In this document: positions 21,151-33,800 of the stretch, piece by piece
Numbering within the stretch: the stretch's first letter is position 1
How the letters are laid out: each line of letters opens with the position of its first letter
NCBI GenBank assembly: GCA_036186865.1
Contig: AP025041.1
Span: 37,557,224-37,621,223, forward strand
Length of the DNA: 64,000 bases
Source: Eustoma russellianum
Taxonomy: Eukaryota; Streptophyta; Magnoliopsida; Gentianales; Gentianaceae
Direction: 5' to 3'
Position numbers and translations under genes: made by a program
Notes under the pieces: model-generated
What the model was told of the DNA's origin: nothing
Seen by the model: only the letters and a program-made list of their open reading frames with translations
The model's database searches: none

Positions 21151-22209
21151 ATGACTCTTTTAATGCATGTATTGTCATGGAATTGTAGGGGTGCTTTATC
21201 CCCTACCTTTTATTTGAGTCTAAAATCTTGGATTGGTAGGTATAAGCCTGAGGTGTTATTTTTGATGGAACCACGTGTACAAAGTATGAAAGGGAGGAGG
21301 ATCCTTCGACAGTTTTACTTTACAGATTTTATTGTAGTTGAAGCGGATGGCTTTTCAGGTGGACTATGGTGTTTCTGGAATTCAAATAAAGTGGAAATTG
21401 ATGTATTGAATTATTCTGATCAGTATATCAATATGGCCATAATGAAGGAGGGTGCGGTTGACTGGACTCTCACTCTAGTGTATGCATCACCGCATGAGTT
21501 AGCTCGTCAGAGGCTTTGGCGGGACTTGAGTATGTTAGGGAAGATATTTGAGTGTCCATGGAGTCTTATTGGTGACTTTAATGAGGTACTTTCACAGGAT
21601 GATAAAAGAGGTGGCAGACAGTTTATGGGAAATACTGGGCTTAGACGTGTGATTGATACTTGTGGTCTACTGCAAATGCCATTCTTTGGACCAAAGTATA
21701 CTTGGAGCAATAATAGAACTGGAGTGAACAGAATTCTTGAGAGATTAGACTATCTATTTTGTAACCAATGGTGGAATGCTAGATTTCCACAAGCTCTGCT
21801 CCATCATTTACCGAAGATAAGCTCAGATCATCATCCTTTGTTGTTACAACTGTGTCCGTCCCCTTCTCACACTAGTCATGATCACCATTTCACGTTTCAA
21901 ACCTGCAGGCTTGAGCATAAATTGTTTAAAGATTTTTTGAAAGAAAACTGGATTGATCATGGTCAAGAACTGCATGAAATTCTGACTACATATGCGGACA
22001 GACTGCTTTGGTGGAGTAAGGAAGTGTTTGGTTCCATAGGCAGGTGGAAAAACCGTTGTTTAGCCAGGTTAGAAGGTATTCAAAAGACAGTATATACCAG
22101 GCCATCATCATTTCTATTTTCTGTTGAAAAGGAACTACAGAAGGGCTTCAAGACATACTCAACCAAGAAGAAAAATACTGGTTACAGAAATCAAACCTTA
22201 ACTGGCTAG
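21151..22209 (+). pseudogene. LINE ORF2, endonuclease part
   Basis: APE-type endonuclease (exonuclease-endonuclease-phosphatase fold) that nicks target DNA. Motifs in order: LSWNCRG (Asn), FLMEPRV (Glu), SLIGDFNEVL (Asp, Asn), LERLDYLFCN and ISSDHHPLLL (Asp-His). All main catalytic residues are visible. The frame ends at a stop at 22209, where a frameshift separates it from the reverse transcriptase region. The sequence resumes in another frame near 22215 with YFHATAVMKH-like text. Confidence 0.85.
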
Positions 22210-22248
22210 TGCAAGGGGAGAGGAACTCGCTATTTTCATGCTACAGCG

Positions 22249-24544
22249 GTGATGAAACACAGAAAAAATACAATAAGCCGGATGAAGGATGCACATGATA
22301 ATTGGGTTGAAGAAGTGGAGGGACTGCGAGATATGGTGTCAACATTTTTCCACGACTTATATACTGAAGATCATCAGATGCCATCAGCGAGCTATCCGTT
22401 GAATTTCCCAAAGCTAAGCCATCTGGAGATACAATCACTCAATATAACTGTAACTGAAGTTGAAGTACACGAAGCAGTTTGTCAAATGGGTGCTTACAAA
22501 TGCCCAGGGCCAGACGGGTTTTCACCTATTTTTTATCAACAAAACTAGGATATTGTTGGAACTTGGACAGTCAATGACTAAATTCGTGTTGGATAGCTTT
22601 CGCACTAAAAAGTTCCCGCCTCACATGAACACTTCACTGATAGCTTTGGTGCCCAAAATGGATAAACCAGAACATGTTTCTCAGTTCTGCCCTATCTCAT
22701 TATCTAATGTTGTGGTGAAGATCATATCAAAGATTATAGCTAATAGACTTAAACGGGTGATTAACAAACTGGTTAGTGTTAACCAGTGCAGCTTCATTCC
22801 GGGTCGTCAAGCGAGTGATAACATCATAGTGGTTCAAGAAGTGCTGCACACAATGCGTAGGAAGACAGGCCAAGGTGGGATGATGGCAGTTAAGCTGGAT
22901 CTTGAGAAAGCCTATGACCGGGTGAGATGGAGCTTTCTTCGTCAAGTGTTGCAGGCAGTGGGATTTAGCGCAGACATGGTTGATATGATTATGTTCCTTG
23001 TCACAACAGTGCAATTGATTGTATTGTAGAATGGCAGTAGACTTGATGTTTTTCAGCCACAGCGGGGTTTTCGTCAAGGAGATCCTTTGGCTCTGTATTT
23101 GTTTGTGTTATGTATGGATGCCCTTAGCCAGCGCATTAAACGAGTTGTGGGGACTAAGAACTGGAAGCCATTGAAGGTCTCTAGATGTGGCCCAAGCATA
23201 TCCCATCTGTTGTTTGCCGGTGACTTACTATTATTTGGAGTTGCCACTCAAGGTCAAGCTGAGGTTATGGCTTCTGTACTACACGAGTTCTGTATGTTTA
23301 CAGGCCGAAAGGTGAGTGTCAACAAGTCTCAATTACATTTTTCCTCTAATGTACCAAATCATGTTGTAAATGGTATTAGCCAACGATTTGGAATCTCTAC
23401 TACGCATGATTTAGGCAAGTATCTTGGAGCGCCATTGCTACATGGCCGTGTTACTGCTGCAACATTTCAGTATTTGATAGATAGAACTAAACGTAAACTT
23501 ACGTCATAGAGAGGCATGATGTTATCAAAGACAGCAAGGAACATTCTGATACAGTCAGTTTCTTCGACATTGTCATTCTATGCTATGCAGACAGTAGCTT
23601 TGCCAGCTACTACGGTGGAGCAATTAGACAAGCTTAACAGATCATTTTTCTGGGGTGATTTGGATATTACGCCAAAGCTACACACAGTTGCATGGAAGAT
23701 GATATGTCGTCCTAAATCCTGTGGTGGAACTGGGATTAAAAACCTGCGGTTGATGAATCAAGCCATGCTTGCTAAGTTACTTTGGCGTCTGTTGATGGAT
23801 GAAGATGTGTTGTGGGTGAAGGTTCTCAAAACGAAGTATGGTTGTCTTTTACAGCTTAATCCGCCTAAGAAACCAAGCACATACACATGGAGAAGTATTT
23901 TATCCACGGTGCCAATCGTACTTGCAGGCCTTGCTAATGAAGGTTGTAATATGGAGCAAAGAAACATTGCTGGAGACCAATGGTATTGGGGAGGCACTAC
24001 CAATGGAACATTCACAGTTGCCTCAGCATATGATCTTTTACTGCACAATGGTAATGTTATGGAGCAGAAATTATGGCGGCAGATTTGGCAGCTTAAAGGT
24101 CCCCAAAGAGGTAACTTTCTTTTATGGCAGACCCGTTTAGATAGACTCCTTAATGGTGAACGATTATATCGTATGGGTTTGCGTTCTTCTCCCTCGTGCG
24201 ATCTTTGCCGTCACCCAAGTGATACTACTCTACATGCTCTAAGGGACTGCGGTTGGGCAAGAAAACTCTGGCTGTGCTTGGTGCCTAGTTCATGTCGGCA
24301 ATCTTTTTTCAGTAGTCAAGGAGGTGTCAAGTGTTGGTTAGACAGTAATCTACAGCTAGGACAGCAGGATGAGCAATTCGATGCAGGATGGCCATATACT
24401 TTTCGGGAAGCAGTGTATCAGATTTGGATGCTAAGAAATAAGGTTTTATTTGAGGTGAACTTCATTAGACCAGGGACATCTGATGTAATACGACATATTT
24501 ATGATAGAGTACGTAATATTAGGGTTGCATGGCAACTCAGTTAG
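22249..24544 (+). pseudogene. LINE ORF2, reverse transcriptase and zf-RVT part
   Basis: Reverse transcriptase pieces lie at 22249-22548, 22460-23029, 23087-23509 and 23516-24544 in shifting frames, with stops between. Recognisable blocks are KCPGPDGFSPIFYQ, ALVPKMDKPEHV, CSFIPGRQASDNI, MAVKLDLEKAYDRVRW and RQGDPLALYLFVL. The usual FADD catalytic box reads HLLFAGDLLLF at about 23208-23240, so the first Asp of the pair is Gly. This alone should abolish activity. The last part carries a zf-RVT domain (CDLCRHPSDTTLHALRDCGWA). RNase H is not seen downstream. Confidence 0.88.
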
Positions 24545-24680
24545 CTTCTTGTAAATTCTGTATAGGATTGATGTCCAGTGACACAGTAGATTTAGATATA
24601 TGATGGACAGTCTTTCAGATTTTGTTTGTGTTAATAAAATGATCCTTTGACTGGCAAAAAAAAAAGCATTAAAAGAGGCA

Positions 24681-25564
24681 TTTTAACACTTTCAACAACC
24701 TTCAAACAAAATACTCTCTACCTTTCCACATAAAAATTGTGATAAGTGCCGAAAATTTGTCTTGCATTCATTGCTTGTATTTATTTCTTTTATCGAGAGT
24801 ATTTGAGTCACCGCAAGAGGAATTAAAAGCTATTTTGAAGAAACAAGTAGAAAAGCTTTTAAACTTTTACTTGTAATTGTACTTATAGTAGTTATTAATG
24901 CAATAATTGTCTTAGCAATTGTTGTAATATGAGCTTAAAAACTTTTTGAGATCATTTATTGAAGTAGTTATAGACAAACTACTCTGGAAACAAAGTGCTA
25001 GTAGAGTAGAATCAAAAAGATTTGAACCACTATAAGTTATGTGTCTATTTTTACTATTTAGCATCTCCTTCTTGCTTAGTTTAAGTTGATTTGAACAAAA
25101 TAAAGAAAGAAACAAAAAGTTGCCCTTACACTTTATTCGCCCCCTGTATAATGTTCTTCAATGTCCTAACAATTGGTATCATAGATAGCCTTAATTGCTT
25201 AGCCAAATTTTCCAAGTAGCATAGTTTAAATAATATAGAAGAATATGACAACTTCACGTAGGACTTCTATTATCTCCACTTATGGATTGTAATACAAAGG
25301 TTCTTGTGTTTGATACTCAAAACTACTACTTGTGCAAGTTTAGAATGATTAATCACTTGAATATATGTGATTTTCACATATGGAGAGCAGTGATCAAAGG
25401 AATTGAAATTTCCATGATTACAAACTCAAAAGGTAAGAGGATATCTAAAGATAAAGATGAGTACAGTGAAGAAGAGAAGCTCAAGTTTGCAATAAATGGA
25501 AAAGTATTTGACATAAGTGTTTTAACCACAACCGATCTTGTTAGACTACAAGAACTTGACAAGC
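24681..25564 (+). pseudogene. Old Copia remnant: LTR end, primer site, gag N-terminus
   Basis: Decayed plus-strand Copia element. TTGGTATCATAGATAGCC (about 25173-25190) resembles a tRNA-Met primer site directly after an LTR end in CTAACA. A gag N-terminal stretch follows (25282-25560) with FDTQNYYLCKFRM and WRAVIKG. The element is interrupted at about 25560-25570 by the minus-strand Copia. Its integrase remnant reappears at 28063-28400. The LTR start is not resolved; the LINE lies directly to its left. Confidence 0.65.
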
Positions 25565-25609
25565 CCCATGGTTTAGATCGTGGAGCCAACTTATGATCCG
25601 AATAGGGCC

Positions 25610-27640
25610 TTAACCAAGGAAAGCAAAGGCACCCAAACGCACGGAGAGTATTGTACCGAGGCGACTTAGAGAACAAACATGCATAGGGAGAGGCGTCCTG
25701 AAGAACGGGTGTAGGCAACCGGTTGATGAGATAGACAGCGGTGAGAAAAGCATAGGACCAGAACGAAGCAGGCATGGACGCGTGATGAAGCAAGGCAAGC
25801 CCAGTTTCAACGACATGACGATGTTTGCGTTCAGCAGAACCAACATGTTCAGGAGTATAAGGCGGAGAAACACAATGATGAATACCCTCAGATTCAAAGA
25901 AAGGCGTAAGACCCTTATACTCAGTTCCCCCATCAGTATAAAGTGTGACAAAAGGACGATGAAAATATTTTTCCACCATGCGCTTAAATTTAGGAAAAAT
26001 CATAGATACATCAGATTTGCGAGCCATGGGAAACAACCAAACATATTTAGTAAAGTAATCCACAAAGATAATATAGTAACGAAAACCATCAATAGATTCA
26101 ACTGGAGCGGGGCCCCAAACATCGGAATACACGACATCAAGAGGTCCACGACTGACCAAAGAAGAACGCGAAAAAGGTAACTTGTGACTTTTGCTACTGA
26201 GACATGACGTACAGACAAATTTATTTAAAGTACTAGAGGAAATAAACACATCTTTATTGCGACTTAACAACTGAAACACACGTTGAGACGGATGCTCAAG
26301 TCGGTGATGCCAAATGGCGAGAGGAGGGGCGGTGGTGACGTCTATGCGTGGTGAACCAGCAACTGAGGCGGATGGCTGGGGCTTGGCGAAGTCAGCACCA
26401 TCCGGAGGAGGCATGTCCCATTCATATACATTGCCCTTGGTCCGCCCGTGAGCCAGCTGCGCCCCCGTGATGAGATCCTTAACAACAAAAGAGGAAGGAA
26501 AAAACTCAATAGAGGCATTATTATACTAACAAAACTGAGAAACGGAAATTAGATTTTTGGTAAGGGAGGGCACATGCAAGACATTAGACAAAATTAAGGG
26601 TTTAAGAGAGGTAGGAATGATTTTAGAACCAGTGTTGGAAATGCTCAGACTTGAACCATCACCAAGTAAAACATCATCCGGACCCTCATACGATTGATGA
26701 TGCGAGAGATTCGTCAAATCAGGAGTAACATGGTGGGAGGCGCCGGAGTCCAATACCCAATTGTTCTGGACCAGACCAGAAGTGGTATGATGCACTTCTG
26801 GCTGATGCTGCAGTGCACGCTTCAAAGAATAACATTGACGGGCTGAGTGACCACGCTTTTGATAGTATTGACAAACCACTCCTGACTGGGACGAATTGCG
26901 GGTAGACCGGGCGTTGGGAGAGCCCTGGCCGTACCTCTGCGGCATACCCGAACCAAAGCCCTGCTTCCCTGGGAATTGGCGTCCACCGCCACCATGCCGA
27001 GGCATTCCCGGTGAACCACCTGTGTTGCGGCCAAACTTCACCTGTGTAGCATGAACCGTGACAGCAACACTACTACGAGACTCTTCTCGTTTGAGAAATG
27101 CTTCATGCTCGACCAACTTGTCATGAAGCTCTTCGAAGGAAACAGGCATGTCACGGGCTCGGATAGCAGCATCGATTTCTTTGAAGCTGCTGCCAAGTCC
27201 ATTTAGGGCAAAAATAGAGAGATCGCCATCGCTTAGATGAGTGTCAACAAGGGCTAACTCATCAGCGATGCTTTTGATGGTCTGAAGATAATCTGCAACA
27301 GACTGAGAGTCGCAGGTTATATTAGTGAGCTGTTTCTTAAGATTCATGATACGGGACCGAGATTCGCTTGCATACAGCCGATGAAGCTTCAACCACGCGT
27401 CACGAGAGGTGGACGCAGTAGCGATTAGAGGAACCACTCCTTCAGAGACAGATGCCAGAATAGCATGCAGTAACAACTTGTCTTGCCTAACCCAGATAGC
27501 ATAATCTGGATTTAACTCCTTGTCACCACCTTGGCTAACTGTGTACTGAGCAGGACACGGCTTACGTTCATCAAGAAAACCCATCAGGTCATATCCATAT
27601 AATAACGCATCAAACTGCGCTCTCTAAGAAGGAAAATTGC
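25610..27640 (-). pseudogene. Copia gag-protease-integrase, interrupted by a stop
   Basis: Gag (27584 to about 26830) includes the UBN2-like block LHRLYASESRSRIMNLKKQL. The zinc knuckle reads CQYYQKRGHSARQC, with the second Cys changed to Tyr. The protease motif is VLDSGASHHVTP. A stop follows ISVSQFC near 26526. The same frame resumes with integrase: a His-Cys zinc region (WHHRLEHPS ... CTSCLSSK), then catalytic Asp in YSDVWGPAP, Asp in YTDGGTEYKG and Glu in SAERKHRHV. All three acidic residues are present. It stops before reverse transcriptase. Confidence 0.85.
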
Positions 27641-27782
27641 TCTTAGTCAGCTTGATAGATAGCTGAGCGGCAACATTGATAGTGATGACTCCATCAAGGG
27701 AGCCAGTCTTTGTACCTTGATCGACCATTGTATCAAGACAGCGCCGGCGAAGGTTTTGAGTGTACTCGTTGGAGTCAGCGAG

Positions 27783-27794
27783 ACTCTGATACCA
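27783..27794 (-). promoter_or_regulatory. Primer binding site (initiator tRNA-Met type)
   Basis: TGGTATCAGAGT lies directly next to the LTR end. It matches the usual plant Copia site TGGTATCAGAGC at 11 of 12 positions. Confidence 0.85.
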
Positions 27795-28062
27795 TGAAAG
27801 AATGGAATCGAAGAATTATGATTTTCATTCATGTATCGTATATGCCTTTACAAGATAATATAATCTTACACCAAGAGTTTGATACAAGTACAAAACCTCA
27901 ACTACAAGATAAGGTTAGCTATAACTAAAGTATCTTCAACTACAAGTTGTTGTAACTACAAGTTGTTAGGGTTGTAACAAGAGTTGTTAGGGTTGTACCA
28001 AACCCTAGCTTGCACCCGGCGGTTGTGACTTGGATGGCACGGTTGTAACAGCAGCCTTAACA
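27795..28062 (-). repeat. 5' LTR of the truncated Copia
   Basis: 268 bp, beginning TGTTAAGGCTGC and ending TTCTTTCA on the minus strand (TG...CA). The primer site follows directly. It contains short repeats of AGGGTTGTAACAAG-like text. No second LTR was found. Confidence 0.75.
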
Positions 28063-28400
28063 ACGAGCCTTGAAAACTTGAAGAAGGACAAAATAAAAGA
28101 GATTAGGAGTGATAGACATGGAGAATTTGATGGTAAATTCTAAGAATTTCATGGTAAATTCTAAGAATTTCATGTAATTAAAGGGTATGTACACAACATC
28201 TAAGCTTCTGGAATTCATCAACAAAATGAAGTAGTAGAAAGAAAGAACAAAACACGACAAGAAATGAATAGAACCATGTTGAATGTGTTTGATTTGCCTA
28301 AGTATTTTTGGACTGAGGTAGTTAATGTCGACTGTCGTGTGATAAATAGAGTTTACTTGATGTCATTTCTCAAAAAGACTCCTTACCAGCTTTTAAAAAA
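28063..28400 (+). pseudogene. Old Copia remnant, integrase piece
   Basis: Integrase text is readable across several stops: KDKIKEIRSDRHGEF (second catalytic Asp) and VVERKNKTRQEMNRTMLN (catalytic Glu), then LPKYFWTEVVN and KTPYQLL. It is the continuation of the plus-strand Copia at 24681-25564. A 21-bp duplication (GGTAAATTCTAAGAATTTCA unit) lies at about 28130-28172. Confidence 0.75.
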
Positions 28401-28807
28401 AGAATGCTTAACATTAGATATTTCAAGTTTTTAGTTGCAATTGTTTCATATTTAACTATAATGAATCTTTGTGGGTTAATGCTGCCAAGATATTGCTTGG
28501 AGCGATAGTCGACACAATTTTGTGGGCAGAACCGGTTGAAAACAGAGGAATTTTTTTCCTTAAAAAAAGAAAAAACTGGAGCTCGGCTCGAACTCAAACG
28601 GCTGTGCTGGTCAGCTGGTAGGATTACCAAATTTAGTAACTTTTGACTTCTTCCAAACGCCAGCGTAGTGCTGAGAGTCAAAATCTCACCTGATTTGTCG
28701 GAGTAAACCCGAACCCGGCAATTTCTCCCCTTAAATTGATTCGCTAGGGTTTCTACCCCCCAAATTCACTGTCTTTATTCTTTCCGGCACCTTTTGAATC
28801 CGGTTAA

Positions 28808-30805
28808 ATGGCAAGCAAAGGCACATCAGCTCAACAATCTAACGGCGGTGGCGGAGGAAAGACTGGTTTGCGAAAACCAGTGTTTGTGAAAGTGGATGAT
28901 TTGAAGCCAGGGACTTCTGGTCACACACTCGTCGTTAAGGTCTTGGATGCGAACACTGTTTTGAACAGGAAGATCCGAAATCCTGCGGCTTCTCTTCGTG
29001 GTGGTTCATTCGCTCAGCAAAATCAGCCTGCTAGAATCGCGGAGTGCCTCATCGGGGATGAGACCGCGACCATTCTCTTCACTGCCCGCAACGAACAAGG
29101 TGGTCGCTTTTTTCCATTGTTTTCATTTCTATGATTCGAAAATGGAAAGCGCATTTCTGGCTTTTTTTTTTCCGTTGTAACTCGTACTGCTTCTGGTATG
29201 TTTTGAAATTGGCTTGCTTTGGTAGAGCATTTTGAGTGTTTGGAATTGAGTTTCTGTTAATTATCAAATGAGATTTTGTTGGCGGGTTTGTTTCTTTTGA
29301 TGTGGAATCGTTGGTTAGGATTCAGTGTGAGGGGAAAATGTTAGTGAGCTGATTGGGTATACTCTACTTGATTTAGTTTAATCTTTCTTCACATCTGTCA
29401 TTTGTTTCTACACCAGTGTATGATCATGAAATGTTCTTACTTTCTTTGGTTGTTTTCAGGCTGTTGTCAAGCTAGTAGTCTTTATTGGTCCACATACATA
29501 TTTTCTTTGATTTTATAACTCGATTTTATTATTTTATTGGGTGTTGGCTGCATAAATGTTTTCAGGTATACTGAAAGAATTGATTTGAATGTTTTCTCAT
29601 TGGATCACTCAATGAACTTCTTTACCATGGCTATTATTTCCCAAATCTCCTGACTATTGTTTCTATGGATCTCATGACGCATTGATATATCAGTGTGACT
29701 GAAATGGTTGCACCACATTATGTAGTATTTTCTTAAACCCCTATTATTAATTCACCTCAAGTGAACTATATTCACTTGCAGCTCTATAACCTCCAAGTTT
29801 GAGGCAACCTGTAGGTTTCTTTTCTGGGGCATGTAAAAACTTTCACCTGCTACTATTTCGTGTCAAGTCTGAAACTTGTTGATTGCTGTTTTCTGCTTAG
29901 ACTCTTTCTTTCTCCTTAACTTTCTTCTTCATTTTTCTTTTTTAAGTTCTTGCTGTACTAAGTTCTATTTCCTTATCCATATATTGTATCTGGTTTTAGT
30001 CAAATTTTGGTGAGTAAATTGTTTAAGATCTCCTACCCTTTTGCTTAAAATAGTCATGCATCAATATTGAAGTTGAAGTTTGATGATTTATAGTTTGTGA
30101 TTACCTATTCCTTTTCTCAAGAGTAATGTCAACGATTTATGGTTTGTCTGCCCTGTTTATTTACTAAACAAAGTGTGCATTTTACTTTTGGATCCTTACA
30201 TCCAATCCCTATATCCTCATATCTTGAAAGTTGAATTTACTAGTGAAAGAATCTTTCCTGAAAGCAATGCAGTGTCTCTCGGGTATGTAATTAATGTTTC
30301 ATTACAGGATGGATGATATCGAATGGTGGTGTCTGAAAGTCTGGAGTCCATTCTGTAGTTCTAGTCACGTCTGGTTTACATGGTTTTTTTATATGTTTTT
30401 GGCATCTTGATGGTTGGGATGACATTGCGGAACTATGTGTATGTATGTATATATGTATATAGGTATGTGTATATATATACGTACATGTGTGTGTACACAC
30501 AGACATACATATCCAATATTCCCTGGTTGCTCGATTTGATTCCCCGCCACCCCCTGCTCAATGAGCACCCATTAATTCAGGCATCTGCTGACTTTTGAAC
30601 TTTCCTTGCAGTTGATTTAATGAAACCAGGCGACACTGTAATTCTCCGCAATGCAAAGATTGACATGTTTAAGGGGTGTATGAGGCTTGCTGTTGATAAA
30701 TGGGGTCGAATTGAGGTTACTGAACCCGCAAAATTTGTGGTCAAAGAAGATAACAATTTGTCGCTGGTGGAGTACGAGTTGGTTAATGTTGTTGAAGAAT
30801 CTTGA
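28808..30805 (+). CDS. Single-OB-fold nucleic-acid-binding protein (SOSS-B-like, plant type)
   Basis: Small OB-fold protein of the plant family that includes Arabidopsis At4g28440 and is distantly related to SOSS complex subunit B. It is expected to bind single-stranded nucleic acid. Exon 1 is 28808-29099, exon 2 is 30612-30805. The CAAG|GTGG donor and TTGCAG acceptor join as NEQ|VDLMKPG. The product is 161 residues. A Gly-rich N-terminus (14-18) precedes the OB core, about 23-150: KPVFVKVDDLKPG, ARIAECLIGDETATILFTAR, then KPGDTVILRNAKIDMFKG and RLAVDKWGRIE. The tail ends KEDNNLSLVEYELVNVVEES. Start choice is the only ATG with the full family N-terminus. The 1.5-kb intron has a TA/TG-rich tract near 30440-30510. 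No frame damage is seen. Confidence 0.95.
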
Positions 30806-33800
30806 ACCGTTGGATGGTATAGAATTCGTTTTGTGGCTAATGAGTTGGTATACATATCTATATAAATTAGCACACATCGTTATGATTACCATGGCTAATC
30901 TAATGTTAGTTCTAGTAGTTAGCATTGTGAAAAACATCATCCTTCAATGGTGCCTTATTAGGCATTAGTATACGTGAATTTGTAGTGGCTTTATCTTGTG
31001 GGCTTTTTATGCTGTTGCAGTATAATTTGTAAGACTTCCACCATATTTAAGATGGCAAAATCTTTATTGTGGCCTTCAGTATCATATTATAGGGTGACTT
31101 GCATGATGGATCAGCTGTTTCCTAGTTGTTCTGCTGGCATTTTATATTATAAGCTCACTCGTATGCAACCCTGGATGTTGGTCAAAAATGGCTTGGTGAA
31201 AAACCTCATATGGTTGTAGCTTGGCTTTCTTTTACATTACTTTGTTTAGAGCCAACACTGCTAGTAATATAAGTTCTACCAAATGCTTTGGTCTCAACTT
31301 GGTCGGCACTTGGCACTTGATCATGTAATGGATTAGACGTCCGTGGAGTAAACAATGGCACATTCCAGCCTAAAGGGTTTTCATTGCTGGAGTAAAGAGA
31401 CTGTCACATGTGATGTTACCTTTTATCTTTACCACTCTGTCCAAAGGCTGATTAAGTAGCTGGAAGGGACATTTGTGTTGGTTCCCTTACAAGTAAAAAC
31501 TGGTTTAGGTTGGTGTTCGACTGATAATCTTTTTGCTGACACTGTTATGTACCAATAAATCTTATGGAGCACCTATTCTTCCTGGCTTTCAAAAAATTTG
31601 GTGGTTAGTTTCCTGACATTGGGAAATAAAAAGAAAATTTCACCGAATGAGGCAGCGTTATAACCATAGTACAAAACTGGTTATCTGATGGTATGTTTCA
31701 TTTTTCTATTTTAGTGTTTCTTAGGCGTTGTTGCATCTCTTTGAAGACATGGTCCAAGATAGGAGGTCATGGAGGCAGGAGATTAAAGTTAAAAAGGTGT
31801 ATGCAGGATGTAGGGCAACTTAGAGTATACTTAGAAGGTTAGATACTCTTTACACTTTAGTTTGACTTTGCATTTTTTGTTTTGGTCTTTGTTTATCAAT
31901 TATTTATGCATATTATATTCCTATTATTATGATATCTATGCAGATACATATAGAGTTGAGATCTCTGGAAACAAACTCTCTATCCCTTGGGGGAGGTATT
32001 GTTTGCCTGCGTGTCACCCTCTTCAGATCCATTGCTGTCTTGTTTGCCTGTCTGTCACCTTCTTCAGACCCTAACGACAGCAATAGTTTTTGCTTTCGAT
32101 GAGATATAGTGAGTATAGTTGTTGTTGTAGTAGTATTTCTTAGGCGGGCAAAACAGTTCCCACAAGTTGGTTGCCACTCTTTTATGCAGCATAGAAAAGA
32201 AAACCTTCAGTCGAGGCGGAATGGGACTTTCGCGTATTGGCCTATTGGTTCCTCAATCATGCATAGTTGATGCATGTGAACAGTTTATGCATTCTCTTTG
32301 ATTAAAATACAAATCCATGTTTGAGGAAAAGTTCGATAGGAACTAGATGTGGAACTGCGTTCTTGTTCGAATGACAAGGATTCGCACCATAATGATCAAA
32401 ACCTCTTCTAGAATCCATAAAACATTCTTTACTTTGAGAAGGAAACTAACAGTGCCTCCCAGAATGTCAATGCTGTCTGTAAAATGGGCTATAAAAGGAA
32501 AATGGTTCCTCTGGACATACAAATAAACATTTCAGCCTGGTGAGATAATCAAATACCAAATTAAGAATAGGCATACAGCCGTGTAATAGCGATTGATGCA
32601 CCACAATACGATGAACCATACGAATTATGCATTTATTTAGAAATAAGAAATGTCAAACTTCTTGCGCAGCTTGCAAAAGACAGGTGAAAAAGTTCAAATC
32701 TACGTCCGATCATCAGATGCAAGATGCAACACATTACAGTGCCAAGGGTTTCATGCATCAGCTTGACCATGACAACATACATAAACAGTTACCGACTTCG
32801 AGTTTGTAACATGAAATGGATATATCCATAGATCTCTGTTCAAGGCTCCAAGGTCCTCAAGAAACAAAGTAAATGGCAGAACGTAGAGAAACCGACCGGA
32901 GATCTTTCTCCCAAGTTTGTCAACAAGAAGTGATCACAAACCTAAACAAAGAGAATCTCATATCAGTGATGTGCAAATTCAATTTTCAAACTTCCTACTA
33001 ACCCAAATATTGTTAAGGTCATGTCTTGATCCATGACTCTTTTGGAAGACCATTCTTTTAGAAACAACAAATCGATTAACCTCGACAAGCATACTTAATC
33101 AAGATAAGAAATGCCAAATTCCCACAGCTTCGACATGAACTTCAGAAGCCTCATTTGGCTGGACGTAATAAAATTTACCAAACCGCAAATCAAAAAACCA
33201 TTGCCTCTCCATAGCTTATTAAAGGCACCTAGCACCAAAGGTACCGAGTCCATCCAACTTCACTACTTTCTCCCTATAACAGTAAAAGTAAGGGAAAGTA
33301 AATCATCCAACACAAATAGCTATTACACAACTTAAAAAGCCCGAACTAAAACAACAAAATCTAAAGCAACATTGGTCATAGGAGCTCATTCGTCAATCGA
33401 ATTGTAATAACGTATTCTCCTACAGAACAAGGAAGTGATTTTCTTCGAAGCACCAAGGACCTTCATACATCATCCTTGCAATCTGAGTGAACACTGTAAT
33501 TAGCGTCATCCTTCCATGCTCAAATAACTGCAATGGGAGATGAGGAAGAATGATGATAGACCAATCTAGAACGTGAGCCTCAGCTAATTACTTAATCATT
33601 TGTTTGGTCAATGATGAACCCACTTACCAAAAATTACAGAAAATGACATGATTTACATATCTGCAGGAAATTGTACCTTAATATTAATAATAAACAAAAG
33701 AAAAAGTGAAAGACACGAAAGTGTTTTAAAAAATCCCACATAGCAACAGCAATCTCAACCACATGAATGACTAAAAAGAGAAAGCTATTGGCACATGAAA

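Larger units (their letters stand above)
19261..24680 (+). mobile_element. L1-type LINE, nearly full length, decayed
   Basis: A non-LTR retrotransposon lies between two copies of an 18-bp direct repeat, AAAGCATTAAAAGAGGCA (19261-19278 and 24663-24680). It ends in a poly-A run at about 24655-24665, partly shared with the repeat. Order: 5' UTR, ORF1 (DUF4283 plus zinc knuckle), ORF2 (endonuclease, reverse transcriptase, zf-RVT). I see no RNase H domain. The size of about 5.4 kb and the preserved target duplication indicate near full-length insertion. Several stops and frameshifts make it inactive. Confidence 0.92.
25565..28062 (-). mobile_element. Truncated Copia retrotransposon (5' LTR, gag, protease, integrase)
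   Basis: On the minus strand it starts with an intact 268-bp LTR (28062-27795), then a primer site, gag, protease and integrase. It ends abruptly inside the integrase C-terminal region (LRPYSDHKLAPRS, about 25600). Reverse transcriptase, RNase H and the 3' LTR are missing. It lies inside an older plus-strand Copia, whose gag is on the left and integrase on the right. The break at about 25565 is therefore a deletion or an aborted insertion. Confidence 0.85.

Noticed and set aside
30420..30510. TATG/TATA-rich tract in the OB-fold gene intron as a regulatory site
   Set aside because: Simple-sequence repeat without further support.
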